A DNA stretch of 64,000 nt, from contig JACBWW010000007.1 of NCBI GenBank assembly GCA_020086605.1, positions 24,078,956-24,142,955 on the forward strand, in the 5' to 3' direction. This DNA is from Lanius collurio (Eukaryota; Chordata; Aves; Passeriformes; Laniidae). Numbering within the stretch: position 1 is the stretch's first letter; every line of letters begins with the position of its first letter. A model generated the notes under the pieces. It made no database searches. It saw nothing but the letters and a program-made list of their open reading frames with translations, and was not told the DNA's origin. A program made the translations under genes and the position numbers. Of the stretch, positions 12,794 to 25,099 are shown piece by piece.

Positions 12794-15450
12794 ATTAATG
12801 AGACAGTGCCACTGGCTGGGGAAGGTAGAAGCCCTGGTGCTGAGAGCTGTTGTGGTGCAGAGAAGGACCCCTTCAGATGAAGGACCCTTCTAAACCCCCA
12901 GGATTCCTCATGCCAGCGAGTGCGGATGGCTGGTTCAGGGAGGCGGAGGAGAGCCACAGCACAGCAGCACACAGACACACCCTGGGGGTGCAGGGGAGTG
13001 TAACACAGACACACCCACCTTGGTCTCAGAGGTAGCACATGGCATTTACCAGCCCTGTGCTACCGCTGCTTTCAGAAGACTCTCCTACTTCCCATGAACA
13101 GCACAGGATAAAGATTAGTTTTCAAATGCAAACTTGCTGTCCCAATACCTGGAATGGTGTGGTGTGACAGAAATGGCAGCCATTCCAGGCAAAAGGGCAA
13201 GATTTCTTTTCCAAACTCCTGCAATCTTTTTAATCTTTCCATTGAAATGAAGCAGAGATAGCAACGCTGTTTTGACTGCAAATGTGTCATGTGAAAATAA
13301 ACTCCTAAAGACTTCAGACAGAAGGCAAATTTGCCTGTCAGCAAAACATTTGAGTACATGCTTAGTTTGAGAAGTTTTGCTATCCATTGTATGCAATTAT
13401 TCTCTTGGATCACAGATACAGGCTGGGTTTTGTAAGGCTGAGCTATTTTGCAAATCATCTCACTTATCCTACCATCCTTTGACCTTAAGAGGTGCTCACA
13501 GTGTTGACTATAGTGAGGTACAAGACAATTGCCTTATATGTTTAACTGGCAGATGAGAAAGCTCACGCTTGAAAAATCCTACCCTCAGTGGCCGACCAGT
13601 TAATCAGTGAGACAAATTCATCACAGCTCCATTTGTTATTTGAACTCAAAGACTTCCAGCAAGACACAGGCCAAAAGCCATGTTACTTCAGAGAAATTTT
13701 ACTTCATAACACCAAGGTAAACAAAATACATCTTACAGTTTACTTTCCGAGCTACCACCATCCAACACAACCTACTTTTATCAATTTCAGCTACAATGTA
13801 AAATATTTTCATCCTTCTGACACACTCATTCTCTTTTAAATACCTGGCAGCAGGAAGGCAGTGATTCATTGCATTACATCAGTGTCAAACAGCTTCCAGT
13901 GACATAAAACCAGAGCACAGCAAAGTCAACCTTACTCACTGGATCTTCAGACAGAGACAATCCATTTTAAAACGAGTTTGGAAGATGAAAAACATCAACT
14001 ATAAGGAATATCTTCAAGTGTCAGTTCTGATTTATCATTCCAGAAATTGTTTTGAACACGGAAGTTTACACCGTAAATTCAATTCTGGGTTTGTTGTATT
14101 TAATGACAAAGAAATTTGCTTAAAAATGGGAGATATTCATGCATTTGTATTCAGGTAACTCCATACTCATAAAAGTCCTTTATATCCTTTAAATGAAATG
14201 AAAAAAAAAAACCAAACAAACAAGCCAGAAACAAAAATCTGGTCCAATTTCAGGGAGCTTTCTTTGCCTGTACCTAATCAGAAAGTTCAGAAGTGTTGAG
14301 TATTTGGAAAAGGTTATTTGCGCAAGAGAAAAGTTGATTATTACATTAGGAAAAGAAAATTTCAGATTTTGGAAACTATGCTATCTGGGTTTTTTTCCTG
14401 CTTTGGTGTTTTAGCTAGTACAAAAATATTTCCCATTCCTCTAAGACCAGATGGCTTTAAGTTTTAGCCTTGTGGACTGCAGCAGCAGAGATGAAACAGA
14501 ACTAGAAACACGGAGTTTTCATTTTAATGAAATGGCAACAGTTAAAAAATTTAACTTCAGTTCATGAGACCTGTAACAAAACATTCAAAATGTGTTATAG
14601 CAGGAGGCTCTGCTCTCTGGGGAAAAAAAAAAACAGAAAAAAGTTTATCAGAATGTCTTGTCTGCCTTTTCACCTAGCAAATTCAGGATTTCTGAAAGGT
14701 TATGACACTGGTCCAGTGTCTCCATGTAGGCAACTCTAAACCAGATTTCAGGCTTCTAGACTCACCTGAAAAGACATTCTGGAAGACCTTGTGTCCTGGG
14801 TTGCAATGTAAAATGTACCCAAAAGTCTGTATTCTGTCANCCTCAAGGGAGGCTCCTGTCTTCCTTAACAGATATCTGTCTTTTCAAACCAAGACACCTT
14901 GTCATTTTAAGATCTGCATCTTTGAATTGCCAGAAATTAATCAAACTTTGTAAGTTTTGTCACAAAGTCTGAGACTTCTTTTTCATGGAATTATTTTACT
15001 TAAATTGTTCTGTCTTCTTATAGTGCTGCTCAGCACTCAAAGGAGACTGAAAACCTTCTCTAGAAAATGATGCTGTCATAGGTGTTACAACTGATTCAGA
15101 ATGCAGCTTTGCCATCTGTTCTCAGGCAAGGAGAAATGCTAAGTGAACATACCTATGGGCAGATTACTCCTGCACTAGTGCTTACATTTGTTACACAAAA
15201 ACCCAAGTGCCAAGCATTTCCAAGTTCTGTGGCAAGACACCTGAAAAATTGAACACTTAGGAACCCTTATGGGTACGTAACTTAGAAGAAAGCGAAATAA
15301 ATTTCTTTCCTGCATGAATTCAAACACAAGGAAAGAAAATGCATGGGGTCATATGCCACGTGGACAGATAGGATACTGCACTGTGGAGTTCACACACTTT
15401 CCCCTTAAACATCTCACAAGAATAAGTATCTAGCATGCTGCTTCTGTTTT
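12794..15450. other. Non-coding span; GC-richer patch and one ambiguous base
   Basis: The first 270 bases are GC-richer and contain the 14-mer ACACAGACACACCC twice (12969-12982 and 13003-13016). The rest is A/T-rich, with an A run and AAAC repeats at 14201-14222 and an N at 14840 that marks draft assembly. A fragment near 13520-13620 vaguely recalls an old SINE but could not be supported. Confidence 0.5.
14766..14795 (-). CDS. Possible micro-exon with a consensus donor
   Basis: The minus strand carries a full-consensus donor TTTCAG|GTGAGT at 14766/14765, preceded by 30 nt and an acceptor ending in TTGCAACCCAG. All three frames are open across the 30 nt, so the sequence gives no coding frame. 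It is listed only for the splice signals and may equally be an untranslated exon or a decoy site. Function unknown. Confidence 0.13.
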
Positions 15451-15740
15451 CATAGAATCATGAACTGGTTTGGGTTGGAAGGAATCTTAAAGATCACCTA
15501 ATTCCAACCCATGGCCAGAAACACCTTCCACTAGACCAGATTGCTACACCAAACCTGGCAGTGAACAGCCAGAGATGTTTCAGGGATGGGACATCCACAG
15601 CTTCTCCAAGCCAGCCTCTCTGAACAAGTGGTTTAGAGCCTCATCACCCTTAAAGGATTTCTTACCAATATCTAACTTAAATCTACTTTCTTTTAGTTTA
15701 AAGCCGTTCCCCCTTGTCCTGTCACTATTATGCTTCCTGC
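15451..15740 (-). mobile_element. CR1 LINE fragment, 3' end
   Basis: On the plus strand this begins CATAGAATCATGAACTGG and continues through the familiar CR1 3'-end wording (GGGTTGGAAGGAATCTTAAAG, then ACACCTTCCACTAGACCA, then CCCCCTTGTCCTGTCACT). The minus strand therefore carries the element, whose 3' end reads ATTCTATG, the octamer typical of CR1 termini. About 290 bp remain; it is 5'-truncated, as is usual for this family, and has drifted with small deletions. It is non-coding. The left border is sharp; the right border near 15740 is approximate. Confidence 0.9.
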
Positions 15741-16063
15741 CAATTGAGGAAGAGAGTAAATTAATAAAATTAAAAGATCCTCATTCTGGAGAATATAATA
15801 GTATTCTTTTGCAGTTTGAAAAGATGAATACTACCAAATCACAGGGAAGACAAAATGTGGTCCAAGACTTTTTATTATATACAGCATAAAAGGCACCATC
15901 CTCAAGAGTTGTTAACTGCCAGAGGATACATGCTAAATTTACAGCAAGAACACAATAAAATTGGGATCTTTCTCCAGCTCTGCATTCAATCAACAGGAGC
16001 TGGCTATACTGCCAACCAACATCCACACATGCAGAGCCTACCACCTCTCAAACACAGACTCAC

Positions 16064-16297
16064 CATGGTCCTCCAGCAGCAGCTGATGTAAATCCCAGGC
16101 TGTATCATTTCCCCAGCAGCACAGCAGCAGCCAAGCCTGCCAAGCAGGCTCAATCTGCACAGCTGCAGGTGGGTGAACAACCAAACCTGCCCCAGCAGCC
16201 TCAGCATCCTGGACATCCCACCCAACCCATGTGGCCCCAACGGCAGGGGAATCCCCACCTGGCCAGGTATCCTTTGAACCCACCATCCTGTCTGCTC
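16064..16297 (-). CDS. Candidate internal exon of 234 nt, unknown protein
   Basis: On the minus strand a long pyrimidine-rich tract ends in the acceptor GCTGTGTGTCCAG before 16297. A strong donor, GACCATG|GTGAGT, follows 16064. The 234 nt between them are GC-richer than the flanks and open in two frames. The better frame starts with two bases of a split codon, has 77 codons and leaves one base. It is rich in Trp, Ala, Gly and acidic residues; segments include GSKDTWPGGD, VGWDVQDAEA and DTAWDLHQLLLEDH. The other open frame is Gly/Leu/Cys-rich and less protein-like. On the plus strand the same DNA gives a Gln/Pro-rich shadow. No domain recognised. It could instead be an old repeat (for example a degraded LTR), since the sequence lies close to the CR1 fragment. 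Confidence 0.35.
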
Positions 16298-19200
16298 CTG
16301 GACACACAGCTGGAGCCACAGCAGGCCACCAATAAGAAAAAGCAAGAAGCAGCAATAAAAAAGCTTCTCCTTCATACCTGCCTCCCCTCAGGCAGAGTGT
16401 GTTAGTTAAATCACTCTATCAATCTCTGTGCAGTCACACTCTTGTCAGTTCAGGATTGGTTTATATCAGTTTAGCTTCTGCCAGATTGGAGCAAAAGATA
16501 AAATTTTAAACAATTTTGTAATTAAGCCAGATATCTGATCTGACCATCCTCTCTCTCTCTGTGAAGCTGTGATATCAATACAGCCTTGAGTCTGTACTGT
16601 CAAAGTTCTTTAAGTTACATGGAATTTCAGAGGAAGAAATGTGTATTAACAAACCATGCAATGCTGTACAAAGGGAAGAGTACACTTTGCAGGACCTTGC
16701 ATCCTGCAGGAAAATATAAACATAAATATTATGGCCTTTGCAACAGAGTTATTAACATGTCCTGTAATGTTTAAAAGAAACCAAGCATGCAATATAGTAC
16801 ATGCTCACTAAGTGATTCAGAAGGCATGAAGATTATAGGAGCTTCTTTTAACAGTGCAACAAGATTACACAATTTTTAGCTCACTGCTTTTCTCCCCATT
16901 TCATACTTTAAGCTCACTAATGCTTTTACTCATGAAAAGGCCAAAGAATTTCATTCCTTCAGTATCTCTGAACTCATTTCTTATCACCACTAGAAAAGAG
17001 ACAAAACACGAACCCCATCACCACTGCACGAGAGCTCTCTGTAAGGCTGGTTTTAATTTCTTTTTTTCCCTTCTCCTTCAGGATTAAAGATCAGGAAACC
17101 AGAAAAAAAAAAAAAAAAAGCTGAAGCATTTCAAGCATTTTCACTTGCTTTCAGAAATCAATCCATCTCCTGTAGTCAGCAGTGCACACCTCCACCCTTT
17201 TCCTCAGGGAGCACTCTAACTAAAAAAACCAAAAGTGTGTAAAAAGCAGAGAATAAAAATACTTTCAGGAAAAAAATCCTAAAACCAACCAACCAAATAA
17301 AACCCCCAACCAACAATTCTTTTATTGAACTTTAGATTTAAAAGATGAACTTGAGGTGTTACACTTCACACTGAGAAAAGCACGGTGATTGAATGGAATA
17401 AACACACTCTCCTGAAAAATGGTCACGGTGGGGTTTGAAAAGCTACAATATACCAAATTATAAAGACTATCTGATAACTTTAATCTGAAAAAACTACTTA
17501 AAATACAGACATATATGATCCACACCATGTATGCATATTGAGATTGAACTTGACTTTAGACAGTGAGAACATGACGCTGCCACAAATTATAATAAAGACA
17601 CTGGACTTCTAATAAAAACATAGAGAATTAAATCTCCATGGACTGTTTCCAGTTTTGTTTTTGCAAATTATCCAAGAACACAAGGCCATACTCATTCTCT
17701 TACTAACGAGGAAAGAAAAAAACCTTTTTTTCTGAGAGAACTGAACTTAATAAAAAACATATTATTAAAATCACTAGCTTCATTAGCTCCATGTCACAAG
17801 AGAGCCTTAATAATTTGTATTTCTGTAAATAGGCACACTCACACAGAGACTTATTAACTATAATATTCTTAAATCAATTAGGCTTATACTATAGAAGTTA
17901 GTATTATTCAAGTCAGTGCCAGTTCACAGGCTGTATCAGCATCCTCAACAGGCACACTTGGCAGGGGAGAGGTATTTGCTACCCGTGCAGTGAGGACTCT
18001 AGCTGGGAGAGGATTTCTGCCACACTTTTCAGAACTCACTTTCCTAAAGAGCCATAAAAACAATGAAAGAGGCTTCAATCTTTTCAGTAAAAAAGATCTT
18101 ATGGAAGCCACTGCCACACTGCTGTCAGTCTGCTTTGACAGCAGAAGTGCTGCCGGAGCTCTCTTGGAGAAAGGCAGCAGAGCTGGCGATGGGACAGCAG
18201 AGATTCAGCCACCAGTGCTGAGCACGGGCTGCTAAGAAATCCCCCAGATGTGTCCTAGCAGCAAGCATAGGCTGAGCCTGCAGGAGGTACACCCAGGCAC
18301 AGGCTCACAGCTTTGCTGCTGCTCACTGCACATTCACACCCCCCAGATGCCCACTGAGCCTTGCCAGAGACTGTACTTCCAGTCCCTCAAACATCTCTAT
18401 GCTTTGATTTTGCTTTTATTCAACGGGAACAAAACCACCCAGAAGTGATAGGGTTCACCTGGAGAAGCTGCCTCCATGTCAAACCTGTGTTGCTGGCAGC
18501 AGCATCAACAGAAGCTGCCTACACCGCCTGGCTTTAGGTCCAGGCACCAAACTCTGCAGCCTCACTGACAAAACTTCAAGGCATAATCTCTTCTGCTCTC
18601 ATATCCTTTATGCATGATGCTAAAGATTAGTTCTTATTAGCTTAATTGTCAGGGCAGAATCTCCTGAAGCCGAAAGAAAGTCATATTTCTACTATCAAAT
18701 CCACTTTTCATCCAAAATATTCTGTATTTTTAGAATGCATGGCCAATTGGAAAAAAAAAAAAAAAAAAAAAAAACAACTTTTTTCTGTTGTAAAAAACCA
18801 AAAAAAATATAAGAATAACAGCAACCACCTAGAGAGAGGAGGGGAAAAAAGCTTTATTTGACTTCAAACCAACTGTTTGCTTTTTTAAACAAAGTGAGAC
18901 CTAACCTTTACATTATGCTGCCCATAATCAGAGACTTTCATTCTACATAATGGCAATGTCCTCCTGCATGGATGCTTGCTCAAAAAAGTGTAAATGGTAT
19001 CAAACATTTCAAAATAACTGTATGGCAAGTGTTCTTATTTAAAAAGAAAGGATCTTATACACTACACCAGACATTTTGCAGAACCCCATTATTAGACAAT
19101 TCCTTAGTGTCCATTCCAGCCCTAGGAAGCTACAAAGTCCTACAGAGAAGAAGTACAGACAGCTGGAAAGGAGCTATTGCAGCACTGGGGATCATGCACT

Positions 19201-19874
19201 TCAATTAATCTCTAACTCCACCGCGTGGGATTGCCCCACCATGAAACAAAACACAAACAGAAGAGTTTAAACCTCTACTTGCCTCCCTTGAACTGGTCCT
19301 GTACCTGCCTCTGGATCTCAAAGAGCAGCTTACACCCATGAATGTTTACATACAAAACAGGAGGTGCAGTTCACAAGAAGAGAAATGCAGCAGCAATGGG
19401 GGAAGAAAAATCTCCTTTCCAAGAGATTACTCAGAAAAAAAATTAAAGAAGGCAAAACCAGAGGAAGACAATTAAAACAAGAAGAGAACAGTATTGGTGG
19501 GGGGAATGGTAACAGTAAGAAATATTGGACAGACAAAACTTTAATATTGATTAAAAAGTTACTAACCTTACAGCACAAGTAGAAACAAGAATACCAAATT
19601 CAAGTGGAAAATGTTCAGACTTGATGGTTCTTAGAGCTAATTTGCAAGTTTAGACTGGACTGAATGCCTTCATTTGTTTCTGAGAACCAAAGTGAGACTT
19701 TTAGAGAAATGAGAATCAGGAACTGGTATCAGAAAAAGGAAGATAAAAAATGAGTTCATTTGAATGAGACTAAAAAAACCAGAGGCAACAGCCCTCTGCA
19801 TGTAGGCCAGTGGATCTGAACAGCAATAAAAATCTTTCATATCAACATTTTAAGGGATCTCTGCATCTTCTTAC
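16298..19874. other. Non-coding span with A-runs and simple repeats
   Basis: Holds a (CT)n run at 16549-16560, an 18-A run at 17103-17120, an AACC-rich stretch at 17283-17313 and a 24-A run at 18751-18774. A GC-richer patch at about 18130-18560 includes a possible 34-nt minus-strand segment (18461-18494) with a good acceptor but a weak donor. Nothing precedes the A-runs that marks them as tails of retrocopies. Confidence 0.5.
18751..18774 (+). repeat. Poly(A) run of 24 A
   Basis: An uninterrupted homopolymer of 24 A follows GGCCAATTGG. No recognisable gene copy or element precedes it. Together with other A-runs it adds to the A-over-T excess of the plus strand. Confidence 0.95.
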
Positions 19875-19918
19875 CTGTTGGCTTACTATGAGAAGACTTT
19901 CATGGTCACAAAGGACAG
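19875..19918 (-). CDS. Possible short internal exon, unknown protein
   Basis: The minus strand has a near-perfect donor CCAACAG|GTAAGA at 19875/19874 and a moderate acceptor ending GTGGCTCTGAG. The 44 nt between them read, after two split-codon bases, VLCDHESLLIVSQQ in phase 0. The candidate at 20358-20391 upstream leaves one base and would join in frame. Both are short and may be chance. Confidence 0.18.
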
Positions 19919-20357
19919 CTCAGAGCCACAATCCACTGGGAAGCACAAGAAATGCATATCTGAGTCCATGCTTCTGAAAACCTGTCTCCTAAGATGGGAA
20001 ATTTTACAAGAGGAAGTCAACTCCAAGTTACATATCCACGTAGCACCACCTTGCAATGACTTATAGCTATCATCTGTGATTTCAGAAAGGTCCATTTTCA
20101 TTATTAGCCTGACAAAAGACATTAAGTTACAAGAGAATGACAACTGCAAACAATCTTTTTCCTTTACACATAGTTCACTTCTACGAAAATGCTCATTACT
20201 CCAATGTCACTTGCTCCAAAATCCCTTCCCCATGTATTTACCACTTCTGAATTTTGAAAGCAGAATTACCCAACTTACTAATTCCCACCTGACACAGAAT
20301 TATTCCCTTATTTCTTCACATATAAGCAAGGAAGAACAAAAGGTAAGCTCAACTTAC

Positions 20358-20391
20358 CATGAAGCAACATACCCACTACCTTCACATTCCT
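20358..20391 (-). CDS. Possible micro-exon, unknown protein
   Basis: The minus strand shows a T-rich acceptor (GTGTAAATTTTTATCTGAG) before 20391 and a strong donor TTCATG|GTAAGT after 20358. The 34 nt read RNVKVVGMLLH plus one base, compatible in phase with the candidate at 19875-19918. No family recognised. Confidence 0.15.
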
Positions 20392-22374
20392 CTCAGATAA
20401 AAATTTACACACCTGGATTTAAGTTCTATTCCCTCATCTTTACCTTTGCTATACAGCCTTTCACATGAAAAGACAGCAAACAAGCATAATCTATTTGCAT
20501 GGAGCAGACAACTTGAGGAAAACCATCTGCATCTTGCCGAGCTCCTTTTTCTTCCTACAGCTACTGACTCTCGGCTGGGAAAAAGGTAACCTCTACAAAT
20601 GCACATCATATTTGGCATAGGGCACTGCTGGAACTCAAGGCAGAGATAAACAAGGCCTGAAAAAACACCTTCTTCTTCAGCCACAGCCAACTGTCTCTTG
20701 CAAGCGAATTAACTGGGCCAAAAATCCTGTAAGAGACTGAAAGGGACAGAATGGGGAAGAAAAACAAGAGGGAAAAAATGACAGGAAAAGACTGGAAACC
20801 TCCAGCAGATTGTAAGAGACATTACATGACCAACCTGCAACTGAAAGATGATGGAGGAATTTCCTAAGACCCAGAATCAAGTTGGGCTGAGAGTGTGAGA
20901 CATACTGAATATCCAACAAGAGACAAGTGAAAAAGTAGATGAAACTTTGGGAAAAGCAAAGACACAGTGGTGCAAAGCAAAGAATAAAACAGAGAACAGG
21001 AACTTACAAAAAGAAAATTAAAATCAATGTGAGACTACATGCAATTAATTGAAATTCATCTAGAAAGCAAAACAGTTATGATTTCCCCAAGGGATTAATA
21101 TCTCTGTTTCTCTTGATACAAGCTCACATGCAAAGACTATTTATTATTGTTGCCTAAAAATTTCAGCAAAGTACAAGTATTTTCAAGTCTAAAGCATCCA
21201 TGGGAAATTTATCTTCTTGACAGCTAAAATCAACCAAATTGCAATGTTTCAAATATCATAACATGACGAAAAAGAACAGCATGAAGTAACTCATGTATTT
21301 TTTTTCCATCACTTACATTCTACCATCAAAGCCATGTAAAATGACTGAAAAATATTCTTGTGAGAGTCAGGAATCTTTTGGGGCCCCAGAGGGATTCCCA
21401 GCAACTCAGCTGTTTGTGGAATGCAGCTGCTCTACAGGCTTCATCTCTTTACCAAGCAGGAGTGAAGGGATACCATCAGATATTAATTGTCCACAGATAA
21501 TGTTACCAGCAATAAGATCAATTAGAAAGCGATCTCCTGATAGAAGTATTGTGCCACTAACTTAAATATGTCTGCATGTCATCATATGTTAAGGAGTGGA
21601 AAATTTCCACAGAACTTAAAAACTTAGTGCTTGAAGTCCATTCAGATCCCTGTAATCTGATTAGGTCCTTGATTAACGAAGAGAAAGGTATGATTTTGAA
21701 GGCCTCTAAGGTAGAAATCACTCCCCTGCAGCTGACACAGTGAGCAGCCCACAGTTAGAGCAAACACTGAAGAGCCCATCTGGAACATACTGTTTTGAAA
21801 GAGGCAATTAACAGAGACCTTGATTGCAAGGTGAGCCACCCTCTTGGTTCCTCCCACCATACAGGTTCCCCTTCCGAACTCTCCCAACTGTGTGGGCAGC
21901 CCAGAAGACAGCAACTGTCCATCCCTGTGCCATATCTCTATGAAGAGAACCACTGGTAAGATAAGGAGATTTCTACACATAGGCTCTTTTTTCACATGAC
22001 TTAGTCTTTTAAATTTGTGTCTGTGCAAGGAGTGTTATTTTAGGCCCAAGTGAGCTCCTCCTTAAGTTAATGGTTACGCACACACCGTTAACTTCAAAAA
22101 GCATGCCTGCTACTACTATTATTATCAGATCATATGTCCTCTCACATCTAGTTATGCAAAGCAAGAACTCAGATCAAGTTAAGCATGGCACAAGGAAAAA
22201 TAGCTTTAACAGTAAAGACTAAATGGAAGGGGCAGAAAAGATCAGAAATATGAAGATCAAGGTTAAGGAAGGAAGAGGAAAATCACACCTCAAGGTGGAA
22301 TTCCTTCAGCCCTGGTGAATGTCAAAAGGTGTGGATCAAATTCCCCTTGATCATACTTTGTAGAGACAGGTATG
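20392..22374. other. Non-coding span with no recognised feature
   Basis: A/T-rich. A 128-codon minus frame (21642-22028) and a 102-codon minus frame (20382-20690) show no motif and no convincing splice borders. I see no repeat, RNA gene or regulatory cluster here. Confidence 0.55.
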
Positions 22375-22451
22375 GTCAGAGCCAAAGAAACCTGGCAGCA
22401 CCTCAGCCAACGTATCAGATTTGTTATCATTTTGAGAACCACATAATCTGT
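22375..22451. repeat. 77-bp duplicated segment, copy A
   Basis: Begins GTCAGAGCCAAAGAAACC and ends CACATAATCTGT. It aligns without gaps to copy B at 23436-23512 with seven mismatches (70 of 77 identical) in the same orientation about 1.06 kb away. Similarity stops at both edges. Both copies have an open minus-strand frame, but six of the seven differences would change the amino acid, which argues against protein conservation and for a small repeat or local duplication. I cannot name a family. Confidence 0.85.
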
Positions 22452-23435
22452 CTGATAATTTATTTCCGGAGCAGCCCAGGATGCATCCAGATGCCTAAAT
22501 AGTGTCTTCCTTTATCCTCTTCCACAGATGCTTGGGCAAGATAAAACTGGTGGCACTCAAGCATTCATAAAATGAGAGAGGAGTCTTCCAGAGAAGAACC
22601 GGAGCAGGAAGAAAAGTCAGTTCATATTAAAACCCCCAATCAGAGGAAAGTAAATTAATACCTTCCTTCCCCCTCAGCACAGGGCAAGATTCCCTAACAA
22701 GAATCTAACAAGATTCCCACTCAATTATCAAAATTTTCCTTTCTGGAACTATAACAAAAAAGTTGTGTGCCTCATGAGCTCTCATAAACAAACACAGTCC
22801 TCCATCAGAATATGGATAAATTATCTCAGTAAAGTTTTTGCCTTGGTGTAATATCGTACTCTGTAATGATTAGAGAAACGTAAATATTGCTGTCATCTTC
22901 AAAGCACTGCACAAATAATGACTATCTGATCAATGAACACTGCACTGGGGACTACTAACACAGGATTAATGTGTTCACGGGTGTGTAGGTGGCTAATGTT
23001 TATGGTCAGCATTTAATTTATGTGCCTGATTTCACCTTCCAAGAAAGGTCGCTCCCTTAAGGCAGGTCAAGTGTCTGCCTGCAAGGGAAGGGTGAGAACC
23101 AGGAAGCAGTGGCTGACTCAGTGCCAGACTCCGCCTGACAGTGGAAAAAGCAGCTTCAGAAAAGCCCTGGAATGGTCCCAAAACCTCCCCATCTCCCGAG
23201 CCAAGTGAAGAGAGGGAGAGAAAACTTTACAACTTAGGCGGGATAAGGCCGGAGGTGGCTGACATTTCAAACAATAGCATACTAAATGGGAAAAGTAATC
23301 CTTGGGACACAAAGCAGGTCTGAAGCAACTCGGTGAGGCAGCATCTTGCAAGCATCCAGAGAAAGAGTGGCCATGGGCAGGCGAGCACCCCAGTATTTCT
23401 CTTCCAAGCCATCCCTCGACCCATCTGTTCAGGTT
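22452..23435. other. Unique spacer between the duplicated segments
   Basis: Mixed sequence that becomes GC-richer from about 23020, with several CpG sites. It does not repeat internally in any way I could see. Short frames on both strands have no motif. Confidence 0.5.
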
Positions 23436-23512
23436 GTCAGAGACAAAGAAACCTGGTACCACCTCAGCCAATGTGCCAGATTTGTTATCATTTTGAGAAC
23501 CTCATAATCTGT
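23436..23512. repeat. 77-bp duplicated segment, copy B
   Basis: Begins GTCAGAGACAAAGAAACC and ends CTCATAATCTGT. It is 91% identical to 22375-22451. It forms the end of a 136-codon minus-strand frame (23429-23839) that I judge non-coding because the frame is not preserved as protein between the two copies. Confidence 0.85.
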
Positions 23513-24999
23513 GAGCCGAAAGATAAGAGATGTGGGCAATGCAGCACTATCTCTCTGTGGGTAAATAGCTCCTGTCATTACATGCCTGTGAGCACATCTA
23601 CAGCCTGAGGGGGATGACCCATGAGTGACCAGTCTTAAAATACAGTAAGACCATGTTAATAAGTCTCTAAACCGACCACGTGCACAGCAAATCAAGATTT
23701 TTCTTTGTAATCCCATTAACTGAGAGCTCTCCAGTTTAGCTTTCCCCAACCTGCCACAGACATCTCCTCTTTCCAGCCACATCTTGCCTACCCATTTCTG
23801 AGGTCCATTCTGAGCAGACAGGTTGTCTTGTAACAGCAAGGTAACTGCACAGGATTATTATCTAGATGTAAAATCTTAATTGGTGAAAACTCCTGCACAT
23901 TCAGCTACCAGAAAAAAACCCTTCAGCTTCTGTTCTCAATTGTTATCTCCTATGTAACATATGTGTTAGCAGAGTTTAGCAATCAACAAGTGGTACAGTT
24001 TAATTTGACCTATAGATAGATAATGGTCCCAAATGGTCTCAGTTTGAGACAAGTTTAGGAGGAAATCACCCCAAGGCAGTAAGCTAAAAAACATTATGTG
24101 GAATGATTATCACCGTGAAGGCCATGCTGTTATTCTTCAGAAAAAAACTCCAGTGACAACTAGGGAGACTCAGGCATCCTGGTACAACCATTTCCCTAGT
24201 CTGCTTTCATTTCCAGGCTAAGATGCTCTGTGTTGTATATGCTGGGAAGAGAAGGCCAGTCTTTGCTCACCCTATCTCCCAGCTTGCTTTCCTCCAGCCC
24301 AGGAGCACAGCTGCTTGCCAAGGGAACCTACACTCTCAACAGCACTCTCAACAGCACAACTTTCCTGCATAGCAAAGGAGGCATCCTTGACCCACACTCC
24401 CAAGAAGAGGAATCTCACTGCAGGGAGCAGAGGCTTTTCCATGGCTGCCTTTGCTTCTGTAGAAAAAGCAACACCCTGGCAGCATGGAAGCTTTCAAAAG
24501 CTGAGGGCTGCTACACTCTTAAAGCCTGGCTTCATTTTCACCCCTGAAGAAGTTACAACCCAAATCCATAATGACTTCACAACAGTGTGACATGGTAACA
24601 GTTATTTTTGAGAAAAATTAGTATGTTGACAATGCGTCAGAATTTGGTTTTGCTAACACAGATGCTCTATGGCAAACACATCTAGGAAGGGGTGAACAAA
24701 TGGCTGCTACTCTTCGGTAACTTGTGTTAGGAGTTTGCACTGTTAAATTTAGGCGGCAGAAGCTCTATTTCTTCATCAGTGAGTGTTATAAGTGCAGTTG
24801 TTGATGCTCCTCTCCTTATTTTGTTCTCCTATCAGTTTTGCTAATAGAATTCCCCATGGTCAACACCAGCTTCTCCCAACAGAGATTATTTCCATAAATA
24901 CAAGGAGAGCTATGTAACCACCCAGGCTGCACACAACACAGTGAGAGCAATGGAAATCCTTTCAGTCAGACTTGGTGTGTGCACAGTTCAGACACCTCA
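23513..24999. other. Non-coding span; 12-bp tandem repeat
   Basis: Contains CACTCTCAACAG in tandem (24331-24354, two copies, then a partial third). If the candidate exon ending at 25000 is real, the stretch just left of it would be its 3' untranslated region. I saw AATAAG- and AATAAT-like words there on the minus strand but no clean AATAAA. Confidence 0.5.
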
Positions 25000-25099
25000 T
25001 CACCACCACACAGGCAAAGTGGCAGTGATAAACCCACTGCTTGGCCACGATGCATGGGAAACAGCAGAAACACAAACCAGGATGAAAGACTTGTCAGAC
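25000..25099 (-). CDS. Candidate terminal coding exon, unknown protein
   Basis: The minus strand shows the acceptor TGCTTATTTACATTCACAG before 25099. The first base completes the codon split at the end of the candidate exon 25743-25852, giving Trp. The frame then runs 32 codons (starting SDKSFILVCVSAVSH, ending TLPVWW) to a TGA at 25000-25002. A second acceptor 18 nt upstream would run into a stop at once, so the choice is forced. The hydrophobic C-terminus is not diagnostic. Confidence rests on phase agreement with the two upstream candidates. Confidence 0.25.

Noticed and set aside
13500..13620. Resemblance to an ancient MIR-like SINE core
   Set aside because: Only a few short words agree; no alignable length.
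15790..16400. Possible solo LTR next to the CR1 fragment
   Set aside because: TATA- and AATAAA-like words exist but I found no matching TG...CA ends or target-site duplication. It remains an alternative to the exon call at 16064-16297.
18640..18774. 24-A run as the tail of a processed retrocopy
   Set aside because: The preceding sequence shows no gene-like frame, and no target-site duplication is visible.
20076..20468. 130-codon plus-strand frame
   Set aside because: Ser/Leu/Phe-rich composition typical of A/T-rich non-coding DNA; no acceptor-like start and no domain.
23429..23839. 136-codon minus-strand frame
   Set aside because: It contains copy B of the 77-bp duplication, whose copies differ mainly at amino-acid-changing positions. 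No motif.
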